From: Bacteroidales bacterium
Lineage (GTDB): Bacteria; Bacteroidota; Bacteroidia; Bacteroidales; ML635J-15
Direction: 5' to 3'
NCBI GenBank assembly: GCA_003249955.1
Contig: QKHS01000079.1
Span: forward strand, 1-33,544
Length of the DNA stretch: 33,544 nucleotides
The translations under genes were made by a program, and so were the position numbers. The notes under the pieces were generated by a model, which was not told the origin of the DNA, searched no databases, and saw only the letters and a list, made by a program, of their open reading frames with translations. Shown here in pieces: positions 9,249 to 18,003 of the stretch. Each line of letters opens with the position of its first letter. Position 1 is the stretch's first letter.

Positions 9249-10184
9249 ATGAAGAAATCAGTTTTAGTGTTCATATTGCTTGTATCTGTTATTGGAATTA
9301 AATGTCAGAACGATATGAAAACGGAATATAATAAGTTAACCGATGAGGAAAAACGGGTAATAATTAATAAAGGGACAGAAAAGCCTTTTACCGGGAAGTA
9401 TGATGAATATTTTGAAGATGGGGTTTATTTGTGTAAGCAATGCAATGCTCCGCTTTATAAATCGGAAGATAAATTTGATTCAGGTTGCGGATGGCCTGCT
9501 TTTGATGATGAAATTCCGGGAGCAGTAAAACATATTCCTGATAAAGATGGAGTGAGAACCGAAATAGTTTGCTCAAATTGCGGAGCTCATCTCGGCCACG
9601 TGTTTGAGGGTGAAGGGTTTACAGATACAGATACCAGACATTGTGTAAATTCAATTTCACTGATTTTTGAACCAGCAAAAATTATTCAACCGGAATCTGC
9701 AGAATATGATACAGCCATTTTTGCGGCAGGCTGTTTTTGGGGAGTTGAACATCATCTTAAACTTGCAAAAGGAGTAGTATCTACAGAAGTAGGGTACACA
9801 GGCGGAAAAACCACGAATCCTTCTTACAAAGAAGTTTGTTACATGAATACAGGTCATGCCGAAGCTGTAAGGGTTGTTTTTAATCCCGCTCTTACAGACT
9901 TTGAAACTCTTGCAAAATTGTTTTTTGAAATTCACGATCCCGGGCAGTTAAACCGACAGGGGCCTGATGTAGGAGATCAATACCGGTCAGAAGTTTTCTA
10001 TTTTAACGAAGACCAAAGGCAAACAACTCTCAGGTTGATAGATACTTTAAAAGCAAAAGGCTATTCTGTAGTTACCAAAGTTACTCATGCTACAGATTTC
10101 TACCCGGCTGAAGAATATCATCAGGATTATTATGAGAAAACAGGATCGAATCCGTATTGCCATATTTATAAAAAGAAATTTTAG
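9249..10184 (+). CDS. Exported bifunctional peptide-methionine sulfoxide reductase MsrB-MsrA fusion
   Basis: 311 residues. Residues 1-20 are a hydrophobic export signal. Cys19 could be lipidated, but IGIKC is not a normal lipobox because of Lys at -1. MsrB follows at about 30-145: zinc-type pairs C62/C65 and C108/C111, SGCGWP, and catalytic C132 in RHCVNSISL. MsrA follows at about 155-311: GCFWG with catalytic C162, DQYRSEVF, and a C-terminal resolving candidate C304 in PYCHIY. The two domains reduce the R and S epimers of methionine sulfoxide, repairing oxidised proteins. With the signal sequence, the site of action should be periplasm or envelope. MsrB comes first, the reverse of PilB-like MsrA-MsrB fusions; this B/A order is known in Bacteroidota. 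It stands alone between a divergent gene and the efflux genes. Confidence 0.93.
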   Translation: MKKSVLVFILLVSVIGIKCQNDMKTEYNKLTDEEKRVIINKGTEKPFTGKYDEYFEDGVYLCKQCNAPLYKSEDKFDSGCGWPAFDDEIPGAVKHIPDKDGVRTEIVCSNCGAHLGHVFEGEGFTDTDTRHCVNSISLIFEPAKIIQPESAEYDTAIFAAGCFWGVEHHLKLAKGVVSTEVGYTGGKTTNPSYKEVCYMNTGHAEAVRVVFNPALTDFETLAKLFFEIHDPGQLNRQGPDVGDQYRSEVFYFNEDQRQTTLRLIDTLKAKGYSVVTKVTHATDFYPAEEYHQDYYEKTGSNPYCHIYKKKF

Positions 10185-10285
10185 CTTTAATGGTTATAAA
10201 AAATAAGAACTTTATCATTAACTTAAAACAATAACAGCTAAAACAATTATATATGGTTAAAATTTTCTTAAAGATTTAACAGGTC

Positions 10286-10316
10286 TTTATAATCTTATTA
10301 TAATTAATTACTTTAG
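10286..10316 (+). promoter_or_regulatory. Weak candidate promoter for the TolC-like gene
   Basis: TTTA (10286-10289), 19 bases, then TACTTTAG (10309-10316), one mismatch from TAnnTTTG. It ends about 18 bp before the chosen ATG at 10335. The surrounding DNA is very AT-rich, so chance matches are likely. Confidence 0.33.
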
Positions 10317-10334
10317 CAGAATAATTTATTGTTA

Positions 10335-11759
10335 ATGAGAAAATTTATTATTGTTTTTGCGTTTATGGCCATTGCTGTAGCATCATTTGCCCAGAATGAA
10401 TGGAGTCTTGAAAGATGCATACAATATGCTTTGGAGAATAACATACAGATTAAGACACAGGAGTTAAACACTCAGATTAATCAAAATCAGCTTCAGCAGT
10501 CAAAACTCGGTATCTTGCCGGGTCTTAATGTCGGGGCAAATGAGAATTTTACTTTCGGGCGTAGTGTTGACCCATACACATACGAATTTTCTACCGATAA
10601 TTTTTCTTCTACAAACTTTCAGGTTTCTTCTTCGGTAACTCTTTTTAGTGGCTTGCAGCAATATAATTCGGTAAAAAAGGCTGAAATAGACGAGCAGGCA
10701 TCTTATAAATTGCTTGAGCAGACTAAAAATAATATTATGCTGGCCGTTGCCTCAGCTTATCTTAATGTTCTGTATGCTATGGATCTGCTTGACGTTGCTG
10801 TTCAACAACGCGATATAACTGCTTTGCAGCTTGAACGTACAGAGAAACTTGTAGCATCAGGAAGTCTCCCTTTGCAAAACAAATATGAACTTGATGCTCA
10901 GTTTGCAAACGAAGAACTTAACATTGTGAATTATGAAAACCAGTTGGACATTGCAACGCTTAGTCTCGCTCAGCTTATTGAAATTACAGATGTTGAATCG
11001 TTTTCTGTTTCCAAACCGGATATTGACAAGATAACGACAGAATCAGTCCTGCTTACTGTAGCGCAGATTTATGACGAAGCACTTGCAAAGTTGCCACAGA
11101 TAGAATATGCAGAGTTAAATTACCAAAGTGCAGAAAAAAATCTGGCGATAGCAAAAGGAGCATTTATGCCACGGCTAACAATGAGTGCATCATATGGTTC
11201 CGGTTACTCCAGTGTAAGTCAGATGATTGATAATATAAGTCTGGGAACGCCTGTTCTTAGTGGTTTTGCAACAGACAATGTAGGGAACATACTTGATGTT
11301 TACCAATATTCTTACGATTATACTTATAAAAACAAACCATTTTCTGACCAGATAAAAGATAATGCAAGCACCTCTGTTGCTTTCGGACTTAATATTCCGG
11401 TTTTTAACGGGTTACAGACCAGAACGAATGTAAATAACAGTAAGATTTATCTTGAACAGTCAAAAATGCAGGTAGATCAGGCAGCTAAAGACTTGCTTAA
11501 GGAAATTCAACAGGCATATGCTGATTCACAATCAGCCATGAGAAAGTATCATGCAACAGAAAAGACACTGGAATCAATGCAATTAAGTTTTGACTATACA
11601 CAAAAAAGATTTGATGAAGGATTATTAAATACGACAGATTATAATATTGCAAAAAACAATCTGGCAAAAACACAGGCAGAACTTATACGGGCAAAATACG
11701 ATTATATTTTTAAACAAAAAATACTGGATTTTTACAGAGGATTGCCAATCAGATTATAA
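10335..11759 (+). CDS. TolC-family outer membrane efflux protein
   Basis: 474 residues from the ATG at 10335; an upstream in-frame TTG at 10329 would only add two residues before the signal peptide MRKFIIVFAFMAIAVASFAQ. The mature part opens with WSLERCIQYALENN, typical of the family, and shows two halves of long alpha-helical heptad-like sequence with strand regions (FQVSSSVTLFSG and VAFGLNIPVFNG), as expected for a trimeric TolC barrel and periplasmic tunnel. It would form the outer-membrane exit duct of a tripartite efflux or secretion pump. The membrane-fusion protein gene follows 124 bp downstream. No inner-membrane ABC or RND pump is in the window. Confidence 0.9.
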   Translation: MRKFIIVFAFMAIAVASFAQNEWSLERCIQYALENNIQIKTQELNTQINQNQLQQSKLGILPGLNVGANENFTFGRSVDPYTYEFSTDNFSSTNFQVSSSVTLFSGLQQYNSVKKAEIDEQASYKLLEQTKNNIMLAVASAYLNVLYAMDLLDVAVQQRDITALQLERTEKLVASGSLPLQNKYELDAQFANEELNIVNYENQLDIATLSLAQLIEITDVESFSVSKPDIDKITTESVLLTVAQIYDEALAKLPQIEYAELNYQSAEKNLAIAKGAFMPRLTMSASYGSGYSSVSQMIDNISLGTPVLSGFATDNVGNILDVYQYSYDYTYKNKPFSDQIKDNASTSVAFGLNIPVFNGLQTRTNVNNSKIYLEQSKMQVDQAAKDLLKEIQQAYADSQSAMRKYHATEKTLESMQLSFDYTQKRFDEGLLNTTDYNIAKNNLAKTQAELIRAKYDYIFKQKILDFYRGLPIRL

Positions 11760-11784
11760 AAATATGTCTCTGGTATGATTAGTC

Positions 11785-11799
11785 AGCAGATAATCTGCT
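11785..11799. promoter_or_regulatory. Perfect 7-1-7 palindrome between the efflux genes
   Basis: AGCAGAT-A-ATCTGCT is a perfect inverted repeat with one central base in the 124-bp gap between the TolC-like gene and the adaptor gene. The one-base spacer makes a stable RNA hairpin unlikely, so a dimeric regulator site is possible. There is no independent evidence. Confidence 0.25.
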
Positions 11800-11883
11800 A
11801 CCTGGCAAAACCGGAGGAGGAAAAATAAAAACTCTGAAAACCGAAGCAACTCCAAAACAAGTTTAGCTTAAAAAAACAAAACA

Positions 11884-13257
11884 ATGAAAAAACAGCAAAC
11901 AAAGAAAAGAAAAATAACAAGGTGGGTAATAATCGGAGTTGCAGCACTTATCGTAATTATGATTATCGGTAAAAAGACAGGCATATTGGGTGCGGACACC
12001 ATGCATCAGATCAGTACCGATCCTGTCACTAAAAAAACTATTACTGAAATCGTTACTGCAAGCGGAAAAATTCAGCCTGAAACCGAAATTAAGATGAGCC
12101 CTGATGTCTCGGGAGAGATTGTGGAATTAATGGTTAAAGAAGGCGACCCTGTTAAGAAAGGAGATTATTTACTAAAGATAAAACCTGATTTGTACGAGTC
12201 GGCAGTTGAAAGAACTGTTGCTGCCGGAAATTCTGCCAATGCAAATCTTGCGAACAGTAAAGCACGGTTGGAACAGGTTAAAGCACAATTTGTTCAAACA
12301 GAGCTTTCTTATAACCGAAACAAAAGTCTATACGAACAGGGAGTAATTTCACAGGCAGAATATGAGAATGCTCTTGCATCTTACCAGATGGGTCTGGCAG
12401 ATGTGCGCGCTGCTGAAGCAAGTGTAAATGCAGCGAATTATTCTGTAATGAGTTCTTATGCTTCTGTTAAAGAAGCGAACGAGAACCTTAGAAAAACTTC
12501 TGTTTTTGCCCCTATGGACGGAACAGTATCAATGTTAAATGTTGAAGTAGGAGAGCGTGTTGTAGGAACAGAAATGATGGCCGGAACGGAAATGATGAGA
12601 ATTGCCAACCTTGATGTAATGGAAGTTATTGTCGATGTAAACGAAAACGATATAGTAAAAATAAAACTTAATGACAGTGCCGATATTGAAGTGGATTCAT
12701 ATCTGAAACGGAAATTCAGCGGAGTGGTTACCGAAATTGCAAATTCTGCTACATCTTCGGGCTTATCGGTCGATCAGGTTACGAATTTTAAAGTTAAAAT
12801 CAGAATTTTACCTGAATCATATCAGGATCTGGTTGATGCAGGTAATAAATATCCTTTCCGCCCCGGAATGTCTGCAACTGTTGATATTAAGACTAATACG
12901 GTATATGATGTGATTGCAGTGCCTTTGCCGGCTGTAACTACCAGAACCGATTCAACACAGGCGGGATATACTCAGGAAAAGAAATCTACATCAGATGGAG
13001 GAGAACAAGACGTAGAAAATACAAAAGTTGACAATTCTACTTTGATGGAAGTAGTTTTTGTTTACAAAGACGGGAAACTTGAACAGCGAAAAGTCAAAAC
13101 AGGAGTCCAGGATTCCTATTATATTGAGGTGCTTGAAGGTCTTAAAGACGGAGAAGAAGTTGTAACAGCTCCGTATAGTCTTATCTCAAGGATACTTCGT
13201 GACGGAATGATTGTTAAAAAGGTTTCTAAAGAGGAACTGTTTAAAACAGAAAAGTAG
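11884..13257 (+). CDS. HlyD/MacA-type periplasmic adaptor of an efflux pump
   Basis: 457 residues. A lysine/arginine-rich cytoplasmic start and one transmembrane helix (about 13-30) anchor it in the inner membrane. A biotinyl-lipoyl-like half (IVELMVKEGDPVKKGDYLLKI, about 79-98) is followed by an alpha-helical hairpin (about 108-198). The second lipoyl half begins at VFAPMDGTVSMLNVEVGERV, then beta-barrel and membrane-proximal segments follow. This is the membrane-fusion architecture that links an inner-membrane pump to a TolC channel. A polar Ser/Thr/Glu-rich stretch (about 356-380) interrupts the C-terminal domain. In related loci a MacB-like ATPase/permease usually follows, but here the next gene is tsaB, so the pump partner must be elsewhere. 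Confidence 0.9.
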   Translation: MKKQQTKKRKITRWVIIGVAALIVIMIIGKKTGILGADTMHQISTDPVTKKTITEIVTASGKIQPETEIKMSPDVSGEIVELMVKEGDPVKKGDYLLKIKPDLYESAVERTVAAGNSANANLANSKARLEQVKAQFVQTELSYNRNKSLYEQGVISQAEYENALASYQMGLADVRAAEASVNAANYSVMSSYASVKEANENLRKTSVFAPMDGTVSMLNVEVGERVVGTEMMAGTEMMRIANLDVMEVIVDVNENDIVKIKLNDSADIEVDSYLKRKFSGVVTEIANSATSSGLSVDQVTNFKVKIRILPESYQDLVDAGNKYPFRPGMSATVDIKTNTVYDVIAVPLPAVTTRTDSTQAGYTQEKKSTSDGGEQDVENTKVDNSTLMEVVFVYKDGKLEQRKVKTGVQDSYYIEVLEGLKDGEEVVTAPYSLISRILRDGMIVKKVSKEELFKTEK

Positions 13258-13374
13258 GCAAAAGTTTTAACTGCTTCTGTCTGTGCAGGAGTATTCTCCG
13301 GTCTTTGATTACTCCGGATTGTTTTCTGTTTTGATTTTAATACCGATATGTACCTTTCTTACTTTGGTTTTTAG

Positions 13375-13382
13375 TATTTTTG
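13375..13382 (+). promoter_or_regulatory. Candidate -7 element upstream of tsaB
   Basis: TATTTTTG matches the Bacteroidota -7 consensus TAnnTTTG exactly and ends 19 bp before the tsaB ATG. No clear -33 TTTG was found at the usual spacing. It could start the tsaB-BI1-GNAT-aldolase transcript. Confidence 0.42.
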
Positions 13383-13401
13383 CAACAAATAATATTGAAT
13401 T

Positions 13402-14106
13402 ATGGCGACTATACTAAATATAGAGACATCAACCGAGGTTTGTTCAGTATCGGTATCTGTTGACGGGCAGTGCAAATTCCTTAAAATTCAAAGGCCGTCA
13501 GGTGATGCCGGAGAAAAGTCCTCGCACTCACTTTTACTGGCTGTATTTATTGATGAAATTCTGAAAGAAAACGGACTTTCTGCATCTGATCTTGATGCTG
13601 TTGCTGTTAGTGCTGGTCCGGGCTCATACACAGGACTCAGGATTGGTGTCAGCACAGCTAAAGGCTTTGCTTTTGGAGCAGGATTACCTCTTGTTGCAGT
13701 TGACACAATGCTGATTATTGCAGCCATGGCAAAAAAATTATGCACTGCTGATTATGATCTTATTGTTCCTATGACAGATGCAAGAAGGATGGAAGTTTAT
13801 TGTGCCGTTTTTGACAAAAATCTGAAACAGATAAGTGCTACAGAGGCCAGAATAATAGAAGAGTCCTCTTTTACAGAACTTTCGTCAGGTAAAATTGTTT
13901 TTTGTGGTAACGGGGCAGAGAAATGTATGGAGATACTGCAAAACGATGAAAATATATTTCTGACAGATACTTTTACTTCAGCAGAGTATATGGCAGAATT
14001 TTCCGAAGAGCTTTTTAACAATCAGAAGTTTGTGGATCTGGTTTATTTTGAGCCTTTTTACCTTAAAGATTTTGTTGCAACAACTCCAAGAAATAAAGTT
14101 ATTTAA
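13402..14106 (+). CDS. tsaB: tRNA threonylcarbamoyladenosine biosynthesis protein TsaB
   Basis: 234 residues, about the usual TsaB length. It opens with ILNIETSTEVCSVSV, the phosphate-1-like ASKHA motif, and has the family hallmark SAGPGSYTGLRIGVSTAKG around residues 71-89. TsaB is the non-catalytic partner of TsaD, and with TsaE it helps transfer threonylcarbamoyl to A37 of ANN-decoding tRNAs. It acts in the cytoplasm and is essential in many bacteria. It is followed 18 bp later by the Bax-inhibitor-like gene and probably starts an operon. Confidence 0.95.
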   Translation: MATILNIETSTEVCSVSVSVDGQCKFLKIQRPSGDAGEKSSHSLLLAVFIDEILKENGLSASDLDAVAVSAGPGSYTGLRIGVSTAKGFAFGAGLPLVAVDTMLIIAAMAKKLCTADYDLIVPMTDARRMEVYCAVFDKNLKQISATEARIIEESSFTELSSGKIVFCGNGAEKCMEILQNDENIFLTDTFTSAEYMAEFSEELFNNQKFVDLVYFEPFYLKDFVATTPRNKVI

Positions 14107-14124
14107 ACTCTAAAATTATTAGTT

Positions 14125-14856
14125 ATGAGATTAACAGGTACATCAAACCCGGTTCTTACCAATAAAGCTTTTGAAGTTCAGTCAGACGGTCAGGCAATGA
14201 CAATTAAGGGAACAGTTAATAAATCAATTTTTCTATTTCTGCTTTTACTTATTACAGCCAGCCTTTCGTGGAAACTGGCAGCTGCAAATTTTGATTTGTT
14301 GAGTACTTTATTGTGGCCATCCGCGATTACCGGATTTATTCTTGCAATAATTACAATTTTTGCGAAGAAGTATTCAATGATTACAGCTCCGCTTTATGTT
14401 GCTGCCGAAGGTTTCTTTCTTGGGGCAATTTCTATGGTTTACAGTATGTTTTATGCCGGAATTGTTATTCAGGCTGTTTTACTTACTGCTGCAATTCTCG
14501 GAGTAATGCTTTTGGCATATAAAACAGGACTTATAAAACCAACTCAGAAATTTCGTTCCGGTGTTATGATTGCTACTGGAGGAATAGGAGTTGTTTACCT
14601 TGTTTCTTTCGCTATGAACATGTTTGGATATAATATGCCCTACATTCATGACGGCGGACCTGTCGGGATTGGAATAAGTTTGTTCATTGTTGTAATTGCT
14701 GCACTAAATCTTATTCTTGATTTCAGTTTTATTGAGCAGGCTTCGCAATCAAATGCTCCGAAGTACATGGAGTGGTATGCGGCATTTGGCCTGATGGTTA
14801 CACTTATCTGGTTATATCTCGAAATATTAAGACTATTAAGTAAAATGAGAAGATAG
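14125..14856 (+). CDS. Bax inhibitor-1/YccA family membrane protein
   Basis: 243 residues with about seven hydrophobic segments between residues 32 and 240. The N-terminal cytoplasmic stretch (NPVLTNKAFE) and the FAKKYSMITAPLYVAAEG motif after the second helix match the actinobacterial/Bacteroidota YccA-type branch of the BI-1 family (PF12811-like). Related BI-1 proteins are pH-sensitive calcium-leak channels, and E. coli YccA modulates FtsH. The function here is unproven. Its stop is one base before the next ATG, so co-translation with the acetyltransferase is likely. Confidence 0.88.
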   Translation: MRLTGTSNPVLTNKAFEVQSDGQAMTIKGTVNKSIFLFLLLLITASLSWKLAAANFDLLSTLLWPSAITGFILAIITIFAKKYSMITAPLYVAAEGFFLGAISMVYSMFYAGIVIQAVLLTAAILGVMLLAYKTGLIKPTQKFRSGVMIATGGIGVVYLVSFAMNMFGYNMPYIHDGGPVGIGISLFIVVIAALNLILDFSFIEQASQSNAPKYMEWYAAFGLMVTLIWLYLEILRLLSKMRR

Positions 14857-14857
14857 T

Positions 14858-16006
14858 ATGTTCAGAATCAGCACAAAAGAAACATTTAGCCTGAAAGATT
14901 TTTATTCTTCAGCTTTGTTTGTTTACAAAAATGATGACAACTGGGTGTGTCCTCTTAATCAGGAAATAGAAAACTTTTTTGATGCGAATAAAAATAAACT
15001 TTTGAAAAACGGAAATTTTCAAAGGTGGGTATTATATCTTGAGAATGTCCCGGTGGGTAGAATTGTGGCATTCTGGACAGAAGCAAAATCTAAAAAGTCC
15101 GTACCATATTCGGGGGGAATCGGTTTTTTTGAGTGTATAGATTCTCAGGAGGCTGCAAATTTATTGTTTGATGCTGCTGTTGAATGGCTTAAAAATGAAG
15201 GAATGCAGGTTGCAGACGCAATTACGGTTCCGGGTGAAAATTATAATTACTGGGGAGTCCTGACAGACGGTTTTATGCAGCAGGGATTTGGTATGCCTTA
15301 TAATCCACCGTATTACAAAACTTTATTTGAAAACTACGGGTTTAATACATATTTTGAACAATATTCTTACCATGTAGATCTTACAAAGGAATTTCCGGAA
15401 CGCCATGTGTCATTTGCAAAACACATAATTGATTCCGGAGATTATGAATTCAGACATCTTGATTTTAGAGAGTCAGATAAATTTGTTAAGGATGTAACTA
15501 CAGTATTTAATGAAGTTTGGTCTTTTTTCCATGCAGATTACGTTCCGGTTGATGAGGAAGGGTTTAAGGTAATGTTTGAAGAACTAAAACCTGTTTTAAA
15601 TCCTGAATTTATATGGTTTGTTTACAAAGCCGGTCATCCTGTCGGTATGGAAATTTGTTTGCCGGATATAAACCAGGTAATAAAAACGTTTAAGGGGAAA
15701 CTGAATCTTCTGAATAAAATCATGTTCGCATTTAAATTTAAAAGAGTAAACAGAGCCAGATTATTCGTATTTGGAGTTCATCCTGATTATCACCGTACCG
15801 GGGTTATGCAGGCTCTTTATCTTAAAATGTCTGAAAGTCTGAAAAAAGCAGGAGTTAAGGAACTGGAAATGTCATGGGTAGGCGACTATAACCCGACTGT
15901 TAACAGGTTGTACAAACATCTGGGTAATTCATACCATGCCAAGACTCATGCAACGTACAGGTTTATGATTGATAAAAATATTAAATTTGAACGATTTACG
16001 AATTAA
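14858..16006 (+). CDS. GNAT-fold N-acetyltransferase family protein
   Basis: 382 residues. The C-terminal part (about 300-370) shows the GNAT acetyl-CoA region: VFGVHPDYHRTGVMQALY (motif A equivalent, with H-R-T-G in place of R-x-x-G-x-G/A), then MSWVGDYNPTVNRLYKHLG (motif B). The N-terminal ~190 residues look like a second, degenerate GNAT-like domain with RIVAFW and GGIGFFE strands. Similar proteins of ~380 residues are common and uncharacterised in Bacteroidota. The substrate is unknown. It starts one base after the previous stop and ends 18 bp before the threonine aldolase. Confidence 0.82.
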   Translation: MFRISTKETFSLKDFYSSALFVYKNDDNWVCPLNQEIENFFDANKNKLLKNGNFQRWVLYLENVPVGRIVAFWTEAKSKKSVPYSGGIGFFECIDSQEAANLLFDAAVEWLKNEGMQVADAITVPGENYNYWGVLTDGFMQQGFGMPYNPPYYKTLFENYGFNTYFEQYSYHVDLTKEFPERHVSFAKHIIDSGDYEFRHLDFRESDKFVKDVTTVFNEVWSFFHADYVPVDEEGFKVMFEELKPVLNPEFIWFVYKAGHPVGMEICLPDINQVIKTFKGKLNLLNKIMFAFKFKRVNRARLFVFGVHPDYHRTGVMQALYLKMSESLKKAGVKELEMSWVGDYNPTVNRLYKHLGNSYHAKTHATYRFMIDKNIKFERFTN

Positions 16007-16024
16007 TACAACAAGTTTTTATTT

Positions 16025-17041
16025 ATGAAATATAGTTTTCGCAACGATTATAGCGAGGGAGCACACCCGAACATACTTAAAGCTATTACAGACTCAAATT
16101 CCGAGCAACTCGACGGATACGGAGAAGATAAGTATAGTTTACAGGCTGCTGACAGAATCAGAAAAGAACTGAATTTTCCTGATGCGGATATTCATTTTGT
16201 TTCAGGCGGCACACAGTCAAATATGTTGTGTATTGGAGCATTTTTACGTCCATACGAATCTGTAATTGCTGCACAAACAGCTCACATAGAAGTTCATGAA
16301 GCCGGAGCAATTGAATTTACAGGACATAAAATAAATATCTATCCTGGCGAAAACGGTAAAATTACTCCTGAGCAAATTCAGTATGCTGTAGATTTTCATT
16401 ACGATGAGCATATGGTTGTTCCGCGACTGGTTTTTATTTCAAATACTACAGAGCTGGGGACTGTTTACAAAAAAGCAGAACTGGAAGCAATTTCTGCTGT
16501 TTGCAGAAAAAACAATTTGTTGCTGTATATTGACGGGGCAAGATTAGGTGCAGCATTAGCCTCGGAGAAAAATGATCTTACATTGGCAGAATTGGCAAAA
16601 TATGCCGATGCTTTTTATATTGGCGGGACAAAAAACGGAGCTTTGATTGGAGAAGCTGTGGTAATAATAAATCAGGAACTTAAATCATATTTTCGTTATA
16701 ATATGAAACAAAAGGGAGCCCTTATTGCCAAAGGACGTATTATCGGGATTCAGTTTAACGAGCTATTCAAAGATAATTTGTATTATAATTTGGCCGGACA
16801 TGCCAACAAAATGGCCATGAAACTTGCTGTCGGTCTCCAGGCAGCCGGATATAAGTTTTTGTCAGAACCTGAATCGAATCAGATTTTCCCGATATTGCCG
16901 GATGAATTAATTGAAAAATTGTATGAGAAATTTGAGTTTTATATCTGGTCAAAATATGATGACAGAAACTCTGTTGCAAGATTAGTCTGTTCGTGGGCAA
17001 CCGGAGAAGATGCGGTAGATCAATTCTTAGGCGAATTGTAG
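16025..17041 (+). CDS. ltaE: Low-specificity L-threonine aldolase (PLP-dependent, beta-eliminating lyase family)
   Basis: 338 residues, the usual size. SFRNDYSEGAHPNIL is the typical opening, followed by QLDGYGEDKYS, FVSGGTQSNM (phosphate and PLP contacts), HIEVHEAGAIE (stacking His) and LYIDGARLGAAL (PLP-binding Asp). The PLP lysine is K203 in YIGGTKNGAL. The enzyme cleaves L-threonine or L-allo-threonine to glycine and acetaldehyde in the cytoplasm. It lies at the end of the tsaB gene run. Close relatives include other beta-eliminating lyases, so substrate specificity is inferred from overall motif match. Confidence 0.92.
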   Translation: MKYSFRNDYSEGAHPNILKAITDSNSEQLDGYGEDKYSLQAADRIRKELNFPDADIHFVSGGTQSNMLCIGAFLRPYESVIAAQTAHIEVHEAGAIEFTGHKINIYPGENGKITPEQIQYAVDFHYDEHMVVPRLVFISNTTELGTVYKKAELEAISAVCRKNNLLLYIDGARLGAALASEKNDLTLAELAKYADAFYIGGTKNGALIGEAVVIINQELKSYFRYNMKQKGALIAKGRIIGIQFNELFKDNLYYNLAGHANKMAMKLAVGLQAAGYKFLSEPESNQIFPILPDELIEKLYEKFEFYIWSKYDDRNSVARLVCSWATGEDAVDQFLGEL

Positions 17042-17042
17042 T

Positions 17043-17068
17043 AAAAAAAAGAGCCCCTGGCGGGACTC
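17043..17068 (-). terminator. Intrinsic terminator of the methyltransferase gene
   Basis: Read on the minus strand, GAGTCCC-GCCA-GGGGCTC (plus 17051-17068) forms a 7-bp stem with one G-U pair and is followed directly by eight T (plus 17043-17050). On the plus strand the same position is a C-A mismatch with only a broken T tract after it, so it should work better for the minus gene than for the aldolase gene. Confidence 0.75.
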
Positions 17069-17099
17069 GTTTCCTTTTCATAGTTGGTTGGCAAGATTT

Positions 17100-17822
17100 T
17101 TAGTAAAGGCATGCAACATAATCGTAATGCGGGCCTGCAGCTAAAAATTGCATCTTAAAATTGACCTCGCCTGAAACGGCTTCAATAGTATAAGGGTCAA
17201 TAAAAAACCAGTTGAATTTACCTGATTTTAATTTCTTGTATTGCAGATTGTAAACCAATTCTCCGTAATATTTTTCTGTAAGCGGTATGCTGATGCTTCC
17301 GTCTTCATCCAAATATAAATACTGTAAATCCGAAGAATCAAAAATTATTTTGCCTCCCGGATTAAGCAATGTTCTTAAATGCTCAAGGAGACATGGCAGG
17401 TTAGGTAAAGTCCCGGCAATACCAATACCATTCATTAAAAGTAATATTGAATCAAAAGTTTTTCCTTTGTATTGAAATATGTCTTCACAAACAACATCTT
17501 TAAGCCCGCGCTCTTTCATAACTTCGCAGCAACCGGGAGATATGTCAAGAGAAGTAACGTTGTATCCCAATTCTTGTAAATAAAGCGAGTGAGAGCCGGC
17601 GCATGCTCCTATGTCAAGAATCTCGCCTCTGGCTTGTTGTAATGCTTTTTGTTCGTGAGGCGGCATGTCTTCAAAATTTCTGAATAAATAATCTGCCGGC
17701 AAATAATCCGTTTCTGCGATATCAGACATAACAGTAATTTTTGCTTTCCTGTTCCCTGCCATATAGTCCTTGCAGCACATCCCAAATATATCTTCACCCT
17801 GAATACTTTTCATCTTTATCAA
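17100..17822 (-). CDS. Class I SAM-dependent methyltransferase
   Basis: 240 residues. Motif I is ILDIGACAGSHSLYLQELGY (about 68-87), followed by the acidic post-I strand VTSLDIS and a motif IV-like region with FDSILLLMNGIGIAG. LLNPGGKIIFDSSDL is the post-II/III element. These define a Rossmann-fold AdoMet binder, but the substrate cannot be read from the sequence. An ATG at 17813 (MKSIQG) is an equally good start. It is convergent with the threonine aldolase and shares the terminator region. Confidence 0.85.
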   Translation of the reverse strand: MIKMKSIQGEDIFGMCCKDYMAGNRKAKITVMSDIAETDYLPADYLFRNFEDMPPHEQKALQQARGEILDIGACAGSHSLYLQELGYNVTSLDISPGCCEVMKERGLKDVVCEDIFQYKGKTFDSILLLMNGIGIAGTLPNLPCLLEHLRTLLNPGGKIIFDSSDLQYLYLDEDGSISIPLTEKYYGELVYNLQYKKLKSGKFNWFFIDPYTIEAVSGEVNFKMQFLAAGPHYDYVACLY

Positions 17823-17973
17823 ATCTGAATTATGTCTCTATGCAAAAATCTTTAACGGATATATTTTTAAAAAGTTGCAAAATGATAAAAATTTGATTTG
17901 TCTTTCCGCTTGTGTAACTATTTAGCTTTTGACTGCATTATATCCTATTTAATTTAATCTTAAAAAAATCTAT

Positions 17974-17981
17974 TATATTTG
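17974..17981 (+). promoter_or_regulatory. Candidate -7 element of the nonulosonate gene set
   Basis: TATATTTG fits TAnnTTTG exactly, 22 bp before the ATG at 18004. No good -33 TTTG was found; TTTA tracts at 17948 and 17953 are near the expected place but off the ideal spacing. Confidence 0.45.
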
Positions 17982-18003
17982 TAAAACTTTTATACCTGAG
18001 TTT

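Noticed and set aside
16767-17081. 104-codon minus-strand frame overlapping the threonine aldolase
   Set aside because: It lies almost fully antisense to a clear enzyme gene, includes terminator sequence and shows no domain.
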